Origin: Microlunatus endophyticus
GTDB taxonomy: Bacteria; Actinomycetota; Actinomycetes; Propionibacteriales; Propionibacteriaceae
Length of the DNA: 56,310 bases
Direction: 5' to 3'
NCBI RefSeq assembly: GCF_014646195.1
Contig: NZ_BMMZ01000019.1
Location: 1-56,310 of the forward strand
The notes under the pieces were generated by a model that worked only from the letters and a program-made list of their open reading frames with translations, was not told the DNA's origin and did not search any database. The position numbers and the translations under genes are program-made. Shown here piece after piece: positions 15,792-24,971 of this stretch. Numbering within the stretch: position 1 is the first letter of the stretch; each line of letters begins with the position of its first letter.

Positions 15792-18062
15792 TTACTCGGC
15801 CGAGGGGTGACCGGCGACGTTCCCGGGTGCGGGATCCTCCGCTGCCGCGGGCTCGGGGGACTGTGGCGACTCCGGCGTCGGGATCACCTCCGGAAGCGTG
15901 AAGTGGAAGGTCGCGCCGCTGCCGTACGGACTCTCGGCCCAGATCCGGCCGCCGTGCCGCTCGACGATGCTGCGGCTGATCGATAGCCCCAGCCCGCTGC
16001 CGCCCATTTCCCGGCCGTCGGAGGAGTCCACCTGCTCGAAGCGTTCGAAGATCTGCTCGAGCTTGTCCTCCGGCACACCCCGGCCCTGGTCGCGGACAGT
16101 GAAATCGATCATCGGCTGTCCGGACGATCCGGCGGTGACCGACTGGCCGGCTCCGACCGTCACCACACCACCGGTGGGGGAGAACTTGATCGCGTTGCCG
16201 ATCAGGTTGACCAGGGTCTGCACGATCCGGTCGGCGTCGGCGTTGACCTGGCCGACGGTCGGCTCGGTGCTGATCCTGACCCCCGCCTCGGCGGCGATCG
16301 GCCGCAACTGAGTCACCGCGGTCTGGATGATCTCGGTCACGTCGTGATCACGGAAGTCCATCGGCATCGATCCGGACTCCATCCGCTCGATGTCGAGGAT
16401 GTCGTTGACCAACCGACCCAGCCGCTCGGTGCTGTCCAGGGCGATGCCGATCATTCGGCGGGCCTGCGGCGACAACGCGCCGAGACGGTCGCCCGACAGC
16501 AGCCCGAGCGAGCCCCGGATCGCGGTCAGCGGGGTGCGCAGTTCATGGCTGACGACCGACACGAACTCCTGTTTCATCCGGTCAACCTCACGCCGTGAGG
16601 TGATGTCGCGAAAGACGATCACCGCGCCCGGTCGGCTGCCCTCGCTGTGTAGCGGGCTGGCAGTCACCTCGACCGGGATCTGCCGGCCGTCGGCGCCGAC
16701 ATAGAAGTCCTCCTCGCCGCTGGTGGTCAATCCGGTCAGGATCGCCTCGGCGATGTAGCACTCCTGGTAGTCGTACGGCCGGCCGTCGGACTGGGGCGCG
16801 TGGAACTGGTCATGGGCGTGCTGCCCGATCAGCTCCTCGGCGGTGTAGCCCAGTGTCCTGGCCCCGGACGGGTTGACGAAGGTCACCACCCCGCGGCTGT
16901 CGACGCCGTAGATCCCGTCGCCGACGGAGTTGAGCAACAGCTCGCTCTGCCGGGTCATCGAGGCCAGTTCCCGGGTGCGGCTGTGGACCCGGCGTTCCAG
17001 GGTCCGGCGGAGCAGTTCGTTGTCGGTGATCAGCAGCAACTGCCGGGCGACCACCGCGGCGACCAGCAGCAGCCACAGCGCGCCGATCCAGGGATTCAGC
17101 ACCGCCGGCCGGCTCAACGCGTTGGTGACTGCGGCCACCAGCAGCAACCCGAAGGTCATCACCGTGTCGCCCAGCGGCGGCGCCTGGTCGTTGCGCTTGG
17201 GGGCCGAACTGGTACGGATCCGGCCCGGCAGCAGGGCAGCGAATGCGATCAGTGAATAACCGAGCATCCAACCGACCGGCCCCGCGGTCTGGTAGAAGAC
17301 CAGGCCGCGGACCTGGACGACCCAGCGGAACAGGTCCGTCACCGCCCAGATCGAGAATCCGAGGGCGAGCAGCAGCTGCACCGGCCGGTCGGCCCGGTCA
17401 CCGCGGATCAGCAGCAGGCCGGCCACCGTCGCCACGATCACGTCGATGATCATCAGACCGATGGTGTCGAACCGATAGAACGGGTTCTGCCCGGCGGAGA
17501 GCACCGGTGCAAGCGCCAGTACGGCGGTGGTGAGCAGCACCGAGCCGCCGACCACGACGCCGTCGAGCACCATCCGCAACAGCTCGCGGCCGCGCCTGCG
17601 GGTGGTCGGGAAGGACGCCATCCCCCACACTGCGAGCAGTCCGGCGGCCAGAAAACCGAGGTCGCCGATCGGGGACACCTTGTTCCACCGCAGAGTCCCG
17701 CAGACGACGTACCACTCGATCGCGAGCACGACGAAGACGGCACTGATCGACAGCAGGTGCCAGGCCCGGCGCTGCCGGAGCGGGCCCCGTCGCGCCGCGA
17801 CCCAGGCCAGCACGATCACGGCCAAACCGCAGACGACGAGTCCGATGTTGTTGACGATCAGCCGGGTCGCCGAGGAGAGAGGTCCGGACAGCACGATGGC
17901 CAGGCTCATCAGGGCAGCAGCGACCACGGCGCCGAGAATCACCAGCCATCTCAGGTCGCCGGGGCGGATGATCCGCTCAGCGTGACGTGCCGACAAACCA
18001 GAATTCCTTCGCTCGTTCACGGGACGGACCGTGACCTGGCCGTGACATGAGGTCTCGGACAT
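15792..18062 (-). CDS. Membrane sensor histidine kinase with PAS domain
   Basis: A 756-residue sensor. The N-terminal half (about residues 30-330) has roughly ten hydrophobic helices, an MASE-like membrane module without a clear periplasmic domain. A PAS domain follows (about 375-490, LLLNSVGDGIYGVDSRGVV to VIVFRDITSRREVDRM). Then come the HisKA domain with the phosphorylated His in FVSVVSHELRTPLTAIRG, and an HATPase domain with NLIGNAIKFSPTGG, FTVRDQGRGVPEDKL and GGSGLGLSIS. The start is the ATG at 18062 (MSETSCHGQ); longer frames upstream overlap the divergent receiver gene and are shadows. The divergent receiver and HPt genes are the likely phosphate acceptors. The signal is unknown. Confidence 0.9.
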   Translation of the reverse strand: MSETSCHGQVTVRPVNERRNSGLSARHAERIIRPGDLRWLVILGAVVAAALMSLAIVLSGPLSSATRLIVNNIGLVVCGLAVIVLAWVAARRGPLRQRRAWHLLSISAVFVVLAIEWYVVCGTLRWNKVSPIGDLGFLAAGLLAVWGMASFPTTRRRGRELLRMVLDGVVVGGSVLLTTAVLALAPVLSAGQNPFYRFDTIGLMIIDVIVATVAGLLLIRGDRADRPVQLLLALGFSIWAVTDLFRWVVQVRGLVFYQTAGPVGWMLGYSLIAFAALLPGRIRTSSAPKRNDQAPPLGDTVMTFGLLLVAAVTNALSRPAVLNPWIGALWLLLVAAVVARQLLLITDNELLRRTLERRVHSRTRELASMTRQSELLLNSVGDGIYGVDSRGVVTFVNPSGARTLGYTAEELIGQHAHDQFHAPQSDGRPYDYQECYIAEAILTGLTTSGEEDFYVGADGRQIPVEVTASPLHSEGSRPGAVIVFRDITSRREVDRMKQEFVSVVSHELRTPLTAIRGSLGLLSGDRLGALSPQARRMIGIALDSTERLGRLVNDILDIERMESGSMPMDFRDHDVTEIIQTAVTQLRPIAAEAGVRISTEPTVGQVNADADRIVQTLVNLIGNAIKFSPTGGVVTVGAGQSVTAGSSGQPMIDFTVRDQGRGVPEDKLEQIFERFEQVDSSDGREMGGSGLGLSISRSIVERHGGRIWAESPYGSGATFHFTLPEVIPTPESPQSPEPAAAEDPAPGNVAGHPSAE

Positions 18063-18129
18063 GCTACCTATTACGATGACGGATGCCACGGCGCGAAGGA
18101 TGCGGCTCGAAGGATGCGGCGGTGAGGCC

Positions 18130-18513
18130 ATGTCGCGTAAGGACGTACTGGTCGTCGACGACGACGCGTCGATCAGAGAGGTGGTCCAGATGACCCTTGA
18201 GGTCGTCGGTGGCTGGACCGTGCGCGTGGCAGTCAACGGGATGGAGGCGGTCGAGAAGGTGCGTGAGCACAGGCCGGACGTCATCCTGCTCGATCTCATG
18301 ATGCCGGGGCTTGACGGCCCGGCAACCCTGGCGAAGCTGCGCGGCCAGGGATCGGAACAGAATGTGCCGGTGATCCTGCTATCGGCCAAGCTGCAGCACC
18401 GTCGCGATGATCAGCAGCTCACCGGTCTCGGGGTCGCCGGCGTGATCGGCAAGCCGTTCGACCCGCTCACCCTCCCGGACCGGATCTCCAGCATTCTGGG
18501 TTGGGCCGCATGA
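18130..18513 (+). CDS. Stand-alone receiver-domain response regulator (CheY-like)
   Basis: A 127-residue receiver domain with no output domain. The acidic pocket is VVDDDAS (residues about 8-14), the phosphoacceptor Asp is in VILLDLMMPGLDG, the conserved Thr/Ser position is LLSAK, and the Lys is in GKPFDP. I use the ATG at 18130 (MSRKDVLVVDDD) with GGTGAGG upstream; an in-frame ATG at 18061 would overlap the divergent kinase start. Its stop overlaps the HPt start as ATGA, so the two are made together. Without a DNA-binding domain it must act by protein contact or pass phosphate on. Confidence 0.9.
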   Translation: MSRKDVLVVDDDASIREVVQMTLEVVGGWTVRVAVNGMEAVEKVREHRPDVILLDLMMPGLDGPATLAKLRGQGSEQNVPVILLSAKLQHRRDDQQLTGLGVAGVIGKPFDPLTLPDRISSILGWAA

Positions 18514-18920
18514 GCAAGCACGAGTGCCAGGCCGTGAACGCCGGCGGCGGGGCCGATGCCGTACGCTCCGGGACCCGCGATCCGGCCGCCGACGAGGACG
18601 CCCGCAACCGGGCCGCCGATATCGCCGACCGCGCCCGGGCGCGCAATATCGGCCGGGCGGACGAGCTGGCGGCCTGGGCCAGCATCGGCGAGCAGGGTGA
18701 GCTCTCCAGCGAACAGCGCGGTGAGGCCGCCGAGATCGCGCACCAGTTGGCCGGGTCGGCCGGCACTTTCGGCTATCTCGCCGCCACCGACGTGGCCCGC
18801 GAGGTCGAGAAGCTCTTCTCCGAGGCCGACGGGGCCGAGTCCTGGACCCGGCTGACCGAATGCGTCCGCGATCTCCTACGTCGCCTGCGCGAGCCCCCGG
18901 AGCTCTCCGCGCTCGATTGA
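18510..18920 (+). CDS. HPt (histidine phosphotransfer) domain protein
   Basis: A 136-residue protein with a disordered N-terminal 45 residues and a helical HPt domain after it. The phosphorylatable His lies in EIAHQLAGSAGTFGYLAATD (about residue 75), a good match to the HPt signature HxLxGSAxxxG. The following helix VAREVEKLFSEAD completes the four-helix bundle. It is coupled to the receiver gene by an ATGA overlap. With the kinase and receiver it forms the parts of a His-Asp-His relay, but the final output regulator is not encoded here. Confidence 0.85.
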   Translation: MSKHECQAVNAGGGADAVRSGTRDPAADEDARNRAADIADRARARNIGRADELAAWASIGEQGELSSEQRGEAAEIAHQLAGSAGTFGYLAATDVAREVEKLFSEADGAESWTRLTECVRDLLRRLREPPELSALD

Positions 18921-18943
18921 TTCGTCCGTGCCCGATTGAAGGG

Positions 18944-19906
18944 TCACAGCTTCCTTATTCGGACCCACTCGATGTGGTGGTCGTCGCCCTTGCGGAGCAC
19001 CGCGGTCGCCCGGCCGCGAGTGGGCAACACGTTCTTGACCAGGTTCGGACCGTTGATCGAGTCCCAGATGTATTCCGCGGTCTGCACCGCCTCCTCGTCG
19101 GTGAGGGTCGCAAAGCGGGTGAAGAAGGACCGCGGATCGCTGAACGCGGTCCGGCGCAATTCCAGGAACCGCTGCACGTACCACTGCCGGATCGCCTCGG
19201 TCCGGGCGTCGATGTAGACCGAGAAGTCGAAGAAATCCGACAACGCCAGTCCGGTGGTGCCGTCCGGGCGCGGCCGGGACGGCTGCAACACGTTCAGGCC
19301 CTCGATGATCAAGATGTCCGGCCGCTCGACGACGATCTGCTGGTCCGGCACGATGTCGTAGCTGAGGTGGTCGTAGACCGGGGCCGTGACCTTGTCCCTG
19401 CCGGACTTGATGTCCATCACGAACCGCAGCAGCGCCCGCCGGTCGTACGACTCCGGGAAGCCCTTGAGATTCATCAGCCCGCGGCGCTCCAGCTCGGCGT
19501 TGGGCAGCAGGAAGCCGTCCGTGGTGACCAGGGCCACCTTGGGGTGATCGGGCCAGGACGCCAGCAGTGACTGCAGCAGCCGGGCCGTCGTCGACTTTCC
19601 GACCGCTACCGACCCGGCGACGCCGATCACGAAGGGGGTCCGGCCGACGGACAGCCGCAGGAAATCGTTGCTGGCCTGGTGCAAGTTGCCGGTGTGCTTG
19701 ACGTACTCGGCCAGCAACCGGGTCAGCGGCAGGTAGACCTCGCGGACATCGGTCAGGCTGGTCGGGTCCTGCATGCCGCGCAGCGACGACAGTGTCTCCT
19801 GGGTCAGCGTCAGCGTCGCCGAATTGGCCAGCTCCGCCCAGTCGGCGCGGCTGCGCTCGACATAGGGTCCGCCGGTTCCGCCGTGGTGATCGACCTCTTC
19901 AGACAC
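18944..19906 (-). CDS. coaA: Pantothenate kinase, type I
   Basis: CoaA phosphorylates pantothenate, the first and controlling step of coenzyme A synthesis. The Walker A loop IGVAGSVAVGKSTTARLL (about residues 95-112) and the type I signatures TTDGFLLPNAELERRGLM, KGFPESYDRRALLRFV and LIIEGLNVLQPS are present, and the C-terminus EWVRIRKL matches the family. Length 320 is usual. It converges with the HPt gene (24-bp gap) and is divergent from glmS. Confidence 0.96.
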   Translation of the reverse strand: MSEEVDHHGGTGGPYVERSRADWAELANSATLTLTQETLSSLRGMQDPTSLTDVREVYLPLTRLLAEYVKHTGNLHQASNDFLRLSVGRTPFVIGVAGSVAVGKSTTARLLQSLLASWPDHPKVALVTTDGFLLPNAELERRGLMNLKGFPESYDRRALLRFVMDIKSGRDKVTAPVYDHLSYDIVPDQQIVVERPDILIIEGLNVLQPSRPRPDGTTGLALSDFFDFSVYIDARTEAIRQWYVQRFLELRRTAFSDPRSFFTRFATLTDEEAVQTAEYIWDSINGPNLVKNVLPTRGRATAVLRKGDDHHIEWVRIRKL

Positions 19907-19975
19907 GCCGACGATTATCGCCGTCGTGCTGCGAACGTTCGAATCGCCCCGCCGACCGCGGGTATCCTGACCGGC

Positions 19976-21970
19976 ATGTGCGGCATCGTGGGTTACGTCG
20001 GTCCGGCGCCGGCCGCCGACATCATCCTGGCCGGGCTGAAGCGGTTGGAGTACCGCGGCTACGACTCGGCGGGGATCGCCGTCGTGACCTCCGACTCAGG
20101 CACCGGCTCAGGCACCGACTCAGGCACCGGCTCAGGCACCGACTCAGGCACCGGCTCAGGCACCGACTCAGGCACCGACCGCGCAGCCGACCGACCGGGC
20201 AGGCGGATCGAGCTCGTCAAGCGAGCCGGAAAGATCGCCAACCTCGCTGAGGTGCTGCAGTCCGAACCGATGCCGGCCGACGGTGTCGGGATCGGGCACA
20301 CCCGGTGGGCGACCCACGGTGTACCGAACGATCTCAACGCCCACCCGCACTTGTCGTACGACGGCCGCGTCGCGGTCGTGCACAACGGCATCCTCGAGAA
20401 TCACGCGCTGCTGCGCGCCGGGCTCGCCGAGGCCGGCATCACGACGGTCTCCGACACCGACACCGAGGTCGCGGCGCATCTGCTCGCCCAGGAGCTGGCA
20501 TCCGGCCAGGACGGGGCAGGTGCAGACGGGGCAGGTGCAGACGGGGCAGTCGACCTGGCCGGGGCGATGCGGGCGGTCTGCAACCGGCTGGACGGGGCGT
20601 TCACCCTGGTCGCGGTGGACCGGGACGATCCGCGGGTCGTGGTCGGCGCCCGGCGCAACTCGCCGCTGGTGGTCGGAGTGGGGGACGGCGAGAACTACCT
20701 GGCCTCGGATGTCGCGGCCTTCATCGACCACACCCGGGACGCCATCGAACTCGGCCAGGACCAGGTCGTGGAGATCCGAGCCGACGGTGTGCGGGTGACA
20801 GGCTTCGACGGCGCCCCGGCGACGACGACCGCCTACCACGTCGACTGGGACACGTCGGCAGCGCAGAAGGACGGCTTCGACTGGTTCATGCGCAAGGAGA
20901 TCTACGAGCAACCGAAGGCGGTCGCCGACACGTTGCTCGGTCGCTATGACACCGACGGCTCCCTGCGGCTGGACGAGTTGCGGATCCCGGAGTACGAGCT
21001 GCGCCTGATCGACAAGATCATCATCGTCGCCTGCGGGACCGCCTTCTACTCCGGTCTGGTGGCCAAGTACGCGATCGAGCACTGGACCCGGATCGCCTGC
21101 GAGGTCGAGCTGGCTCACGAATTCCGCTATCGGGACCCGATCCTCTCCGGCCGCACCCTGGTGGTCTGCATCAGCCAGTCCGGCGAGACCGCGGACACAC
21201 TGATGGCGATCCGGCACGCCTCCGAGCAGGGTGCCCGGGTGCTGGCGATCTGCAACACCAACGGTTCGACGATCCCGCGAGAGTCCGATGCGGTGATCTA
21301 CACCCATGCCGGGCCGGAGATCGGCGTCGCCTCCACCAAGGGATTCACCACCCAGCTGACCGCCTGCTACCTGCTCGGTCTCTATCTGGCCCAGGTGCGC
21401 AGCACCCTGTTCGGCGACGAGATCGCGGTGTTGATGGCCGAACTGGAGCGGATGCCGCAGACCATCCAACGGGTGCTGGACGAGGCCGAACCGGTGCTCG
21501 AGCTGGCTGCTGATTTCGCCGATCAGCCGTCGGTGCTGTTCCTCGGCCGGCACGTCGGATACCCGGTCGCGCTGGAAGGTGCGCTGAAGCTGAAGGAGCT
21601 GGCCTACATCCACGCCGAGGGATTCGCGGCGGGCGAGCTCAAACACGGTCCGATCGCCTTGATCGAGGACGGGCTGCCGGTCTTCGTCGTCGTACCGCCG
21701 CAGGGCCGCGACATGTTGCACGACAAGGTCGTCTCCAATATCGCCGAGATCCGCGCCCGCGGCGCGCTGACCGCGGTGCTCGCCGAGGAGGACGATGAGG
21801 CGATCCCGGCGCTGGCCGACGTCTGGATCAGGCTGCCGAAAGTGTCGACCCTGCTGCAGCCGCTGGCCGCGATCGTGCCGCTGCAGCTGTTCGCCTGCGA
21901 GCTGGCGACCCGCAAGGGCCACGACGTCGACCAGCCGCGCAACCTGGCCAAGTCCGTCACGGTGGAGTAG
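19976..21970 (+). CDS. glmS: Glutamine--fructose-6-phosphate aminotransferase (isomerising)
   Basis: GlmS makes glucosamine-6-phosphate from fructose-6-phosphate and glutamine. The start ATG at 19976 puts the catalytic Cys at position 2 (MCGIVGYVG). The glutaminase domain continues with GIGHTRWATHG; two SIS domains follow (IVACGTAFYSG, CISQSGETADTLMA), and the C-terminus NLAKSVTVE is canonical. The protein is 664 residues against about 610-625 usually. The extra length comes from a Ser-Gly-Thr/Asp repeat at about residues 42-69 and a second Ala-Gly-Asp repeat near 179-192, both in surface-loop positions of the glutaminase domain and encoded by tandem DNA repeats. The catalytic motifs are intact. 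Confidence 0.96.
   Translation: MCGIVGYVGPAPAADIILAGLKRLEYRGYDSAGIAVVTSDSGTGSGTDSGTGSGTDSGTGSGTDSGTDRAADRPGRRIELVKRAGKIANLAEVLQSEPMPADGVGIGHTRWATHGVPNDLNAHPHLSYDGRVAVVHNGILENHALLRAGLAEAGITTVSDTDTEVAAHLLAQELASGQDGAGADGAGADGAVDLAGAMRAVCNRLDGAFTLVAVDRDDPRVVVGARRNSPLVVGVGDGENYLASDVAAFIDHTRDAIELGQDQVVEIRADGVRVTGFDGAPATTTAYHVDWDTSAAQKDGFDWFMRKEIYEQPKAVADTLLGRYDTDGSLRLDELRIPEYELRLIDKIIIVACGTAFYSGLVAKYAIEHWTRIACEVELAHEFRYRDPILSGRTLVVCISQSGETADTLMAIRHASEQGARVLAICNTNGSTIPRESDAVIYTHAGPEIGVASTKGFTTQLTACYLLGLYLAQVRSTLFGDEIAVLMAELERMPQTIQRVLDEAEPVLELAADFADQPSVLFLGRHVGYPVALEGALKLKELAYIHAEGFAAGELKHGPIALIEDGLPVFVVVPPQGRDMLHDKVVSNIAEIRARGALTAVLAEEDDEAIPALADVWIRLPKVSTLLQPLAAIVPLQLFACELATRKGHDVDQPRNLAKSVTVE
20099..20180 (+). 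repeat. 12-bp in-frame tandem repeat in glmS
   Basis: Six copies of GGCACCGGCTCA alternating with GGCACCGACTCA, then a partial copy. The true period is therefore 24 bp, encoding SGTGSGTD units. All copies are a multiple of three, so gain or loss keeps the frame. Confidence 0.95.
20510..20550 (+). repeat. 15-bp in-frame tandem repeat in glmS
   Basis: GACGGGGCAGGTGCA repeats at 20510, 20525 and (partial) 20540, encoding Asp-Gly-Ala-Gly-Ala units in a second loop of the GlmS glutaminase domain. Confidence 0.9.
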
Positions 21971-21978
21971 GTGATCCG

Positions 21979-22329
21979 GTGATCGTCGGTGTCGGGATCG
22001 ATGTCTGCGATGTCGATCGGTTCGCGGCTGCCATCCAGCGTCGGCCGGGTCTGGTCAAGCGGCTCTTCACCTCGACCGAGGCGACCCGGCCGGTCGCGTC
22101 GCTGGCGGCCCGGTTCGCCGCCAAGGAAGCGCTGGCCAAGGCGCTCGGCGCCCCCAGCGGATTGTCCTGGCTGGATGCCGAGATTCTGACCGACGACGAG
22201 GGTAAGCCGTCCTTCGCGATCACCGGGACCGTCGCCGCCCGCGCCGCCGCCCTGGGTGTCGGTGCGATCCACGTCTCGTTGTCCCACGACGCCGGGATAG
22301 CCTCGGCGTTCGTGATCTGCGAACGCTGA
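21979..22329 (+). CDS. acpS: Holo-[acyl-carrier-protein] synthase
   Basis: AcpS transfers phosphopantetheine from CoA to apo-ACP. The 116-residue sequence has the magnesium-binding GIDVCDVDRF and the second signature ARFAAKEALAKALG, plus the closing HVSLSHDAGIASAFVI strand. The GTG start at 21979 is eight bases after the glmS stop, so the genes are in one operon. The length is that of short bacterial AcpS. Confidence 0.96.
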   Translation: MIVGVGIDVCDVDRFAAAIQRRPGLVKRLFTSTEATRPVASLAARFAAKEALAKALGAPSGLSWLDAEILTDDEGKPSFAITGTVAARAAALGVGAIHVSLSHDAGIASAFVICER

Positions 22330-22347
22330 CGCCTACAGGAGTTGATC

Positions 22348-23790
22348 ATGCTGACGGCCTATCCGGTGCACGACATCCGCCGGCTCGAAGAGGCGGCGAT
22401 CGCCGCCGATCCGCGCCGCGATCTGATGCAGTACGCCGCGGGCGCCCTGGCATCGGTGATCGCCGACGAGTTGGTCGAAGGCCGGGGGAGGGTCTACGGG
22501 GCGCAGTTGTTGATCTTGGTCGGGCCGGGGAACAACGGCGGTGACGCGCTCTTCGCCGGCGCCCGGCTGGCCCGGCGCGGTGCCTCGGTCACGGCGGTGC
22601 CTCTGGTCGGTGCGCCGCACCGAGCAGGCATGGACGCCTTGGTGCATGCTGGCGGCCGAGTCGTCGGCGGAGCCGCCGACGTTGAAGCTGATCTTGGTCG
22701 CTACGACCTGGCGGTGGACGGGATCTTCGGCATCGGCGGTCGGCCCGGGCTGCCGGATCGCGTTGCCGGGCTGGTCTCCCTGCTTGATCATCATGCAGTA
22801 CCGGTGATCGCAGTTGATCTTCCTTCCGGGGTCGATGCCGACACCGGCGCGGTGCCGGGGGCAGCGGTCCGGGCCACGACGACGGTGAGTTTCGGAGCCA
22901 GTAAACCCAGCGAATTCATCCAGCCGGCAAGAGATCATGCGGGGCGCGTCGTCCGGGTCGATCTGGGTTTCGAGGCCGATCAGGCGGTCACCGAGCTGCA
23001 GCAGCTCGATGTCGACGATCTTGCAGCCTGGTGGCCGTACCCGGGTGCGAAGAATGACAAGTACTCCCGCGGCGTGGTGGGAATCGACGCCGGGTCGACG
23101 CAGTATCCCGGTGCCGGGATCCTGGCCACCCATGGCGCGGTCTACGCCGGTGCCGGCATGGTCCGCTTTCACGGCAGTGACGAGGCACGGCGGGTGCTGA
23201 CGGCCGACCTGCCTAATGTCGTCTACGCCGACGGGCGGGTCCAGGCCCGGTTGTACGGCTCGGGCTGGGGCGAGCGGGAGGACGGCGCCGAGGTGATCGC
23301 CAAGGGCCTGGCCGACGGCCTGCCGGCCGTGGTGGACGCTGACGGGCTCCGGCACCTGCCGGACGGCGGCCTGGAGCCGAGCTGGCTGCTGACGCCGCAC
23401 GCCGGTGAGTTGGCCCGGCTGCTGGACTGCGAACGATCCGAGGTCGAGGCCGATCCGGTCGGTGCCGCACATCGTGGCGCGGACCGCACCGGCGCGACCG
23501 TGCTGCTCAAGGGTGCCACCCAGATCGTCGCGCAGCCGGGGAGACGCTCAGTCCTGATCGCCGTGCCCGGCCCGGCCTGGACGGCGCAGGCCGGCTCCGG
23601 GGACGTACTGGCCGGAATCTGTACGACCCTGCTCGCGGCCGGGCTTCCGGCACCCCGCGCCGCCGTCCTGGCGGCTTCACTGCAGGCGGTCACCGCGGCA
23701 GCCCTGCCCGGACCGGTCCCGCCGCACGAACTCGCCCGCGAAGCGGCACGGACCCTCGGCCGGTTGCAGCAGTCGGCTGCGCCTCGGTGA
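22348..23790 (+). CDS. nnr: Bifunctional NAD(P)H-hydrate epimerase / dehydratase
   Basis: Repairs hydrated NAD(P)H. The N-terminal YjeF_N epimerase domain (about residues 1-210) has VGPGNNGGDALFAARLAR and AVDGIFGIGGRPGL. The C-terminal ribokinase-like dehydratase domain (about 220-470) has LTPHAGELARLL and the nucleotide-binding GSGDVLAGI. The ATG at 22348 follows GGAG by six bases; a TTG at 22342 is a weaker choice. The domain fusion is the usual bacterial form. It lies 18 bp after acpS and before alr, the standard actinobacterial order. Confidence 0.95.
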   Translation: MLTAYPVHDIRRLEEAAIAADPRRDLMQYAAGALASVIADELVEGRGRVYGAQLLILVGPGNNGGDALFAGARLARRGASVTAVPLVGAPHRAGMDALVHAGGRVVGGAADVEADLGRYDLAVDGIFGIGGRPGLPDRVAGLVSLLDHHAVPVIAVDLPSGVDADTGAVPGAAVRATTTVSFGASKPSEFIQPARDHAGRVVRVDLGFEADQAVTELQQLDVDDLAAWWPYPGAKNDKYSRGVVGIDAGSTQYPGAGILATHGAVYAGAGMVRFHGSDEARRVLTADLPNVVYADGRVQARLYGSGWGEREDGAEVIAKGLADGLPAVVDADGLRHLPDGGLEPSWLLTPHAGELARLLDCERSEVEADPVGAAHRGADRTGATVLLKGATQIVAQPGRRSVLIAVPGPAWTAQAGSGDVLAGICTTLLAAGLPAPRAAVLAASLQAVTAAALPGPVPPHELAREAARTLGRLQQSAAPR

Positions 23791-23804
23791 CTCGGGAGTT
23801 GATC

Positions 23805-24971
23805 ATGGACGAGTCAATCATGGACGGACTGACCTCGGGTATTGATCCGGACACCGCGTCGGCCGATGTCGATCTTGCGGCGTTCGCCCGCAATCTGCAC
23901 CGGATCCGTGATCATGTCGGCGTGCCGATCATGGTCGTGGTCAAGGCGGAGGCGTACGGGCACGGCATGATCAACTGTGCCCGGGTGGCCCGTGAGGCCG
24001 GTGCGGAGTGGCTCGGTGCGGCGACCCCGACCGAGGCGTTGCGGGTGCGGGCCGCCGGCGATCAGGGGCCGCTGCTGTGCTGGCTGTACGGTCCGGACGA
24101 GGATCTGGAGGCCCCGGTCGCCGCCGACATCGACGTTGCGGCCCACCATGCCGACCAGCTGTCGCAGCTGGTCGCCGCGGCCGGTGCGGTGCAGCGTACG
24201 GCCCGGGTGCATCTCAAGATCGACACCGGCCTGTCCCGCAACGGGGCCTCGTACGCTGACTGGGAGACGTTGTGTGCGCTGGCCGCGGAAGCGGAGGAGA
24301 CCGGTGCGATCCGGGTCGCCGGCATCTGGTCGCACTTCGCGTCGGCCGACGAGCCCGGCGATCCCTCGATCGCCCGCCAGCAGAAGGTGTTCGCCGACGC
24401 GCTCGCTGTGGCTGAGCGGCACGGGCTGCGTCCCGACGTACGGCATCTGGCCAATTCCGCAGCGGCGATCACGCTGCCGGAGGCCCGCTACGACCTGGTC
24501 CGGATGGGTATCGCCAGCTACGGTATCGAACCCGCGCCGGGACTGGCTCGTGACGCCGGCCTGGAACTCGAGCCGGTGATGACGTTGCGCGCCAGGCTGG
24601 CTGCGGTCAAGCGGATTGCCAAGGGCGACGGGGTGTCGTACGGGCACACCTGGATCGCCGACCGGGACACCGTGCTGGGCCTGGTCCCGCTGGGTTACGG
24701 CGACGGCATCCCGGTGCACGCCAGCAACTCGGCCGAGGTCCTCGTCGGCGGCCGTACCGTCCCGATCCGCGGTCGGGTCTGCATGGACCAGTTCATGATC
24801 GATCTAGGGCCTGGAGCGAGCGCGCAGGTGGGCGACGAGGTGGTGGTCTTCGGCCCCGGCCCCGGACCGACCGCGCAGGATTGGGCGCTGGCGTGCGGCA
24901 CCATCGGATATGAGATCGTCACCCGGATCGGCGTCCGGGTGCCGCGGAACTATCGCCGAGGAGGAGCATGA
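23805..24971 (+). CDS. alr: Alanine racemase
   Basis: Interconverts L- and D-alanine, supplying D-Ala for peptidoglycan. The pyridoxal-phosphate lysine is in VVVKAEAYGHGM (about residues 41-52), the catalytic Tyr in GVSYGHTW, and the C-terminal domain has GYGDGIP and VCMDQFMIDLG. I start at the ATG at 23805 because GGGAG lies six bases upstream; the GTG at 23787 that overlaps the nnr stop is an alternative. Length 388 is normal. Its stop overlaps the hydrolase gene that follows (ATGA). Confidence 0.96.
   Translation: MDESIMDGLTSGIDPDTASADVDLAAFARNLHRIRDHVGVPIMVVVKAEAYGHGMINCARVAREAGAEWLGAATPTEALRVRAAGDQGPLLCWLYGPDEDLEAPVAADIDVAAHHADQLSQLVAAAGAVQRTARVHLKIDTGLSRNGASYADWETLCALAAEAEETGAIRVAGIWSHFASADEPGDPSIARQQKVFADALAVAERHGLRPDVRHLANSAAAITLPEARYDLVRMGIASYGIEPAPGLARDAGLELEPVMTLRARLAAVKRIAKGDGVSYGHTWIADRDTVLGLVPLGYGDGIPVHASNSAEVLVGGRTVPIRGRVCMDQFMIDLGPGASAQVGDEVVVFGPGPGPTAQDWALACGTIGYEIVTRIGVRVPRNYRRGGA

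Noticed and set aside
20099..20180. Possible CRISPR array from regularly spaced repeats
   Set aside because: The 12-bp units are contiguous without spacers and lie in frame in glmS.
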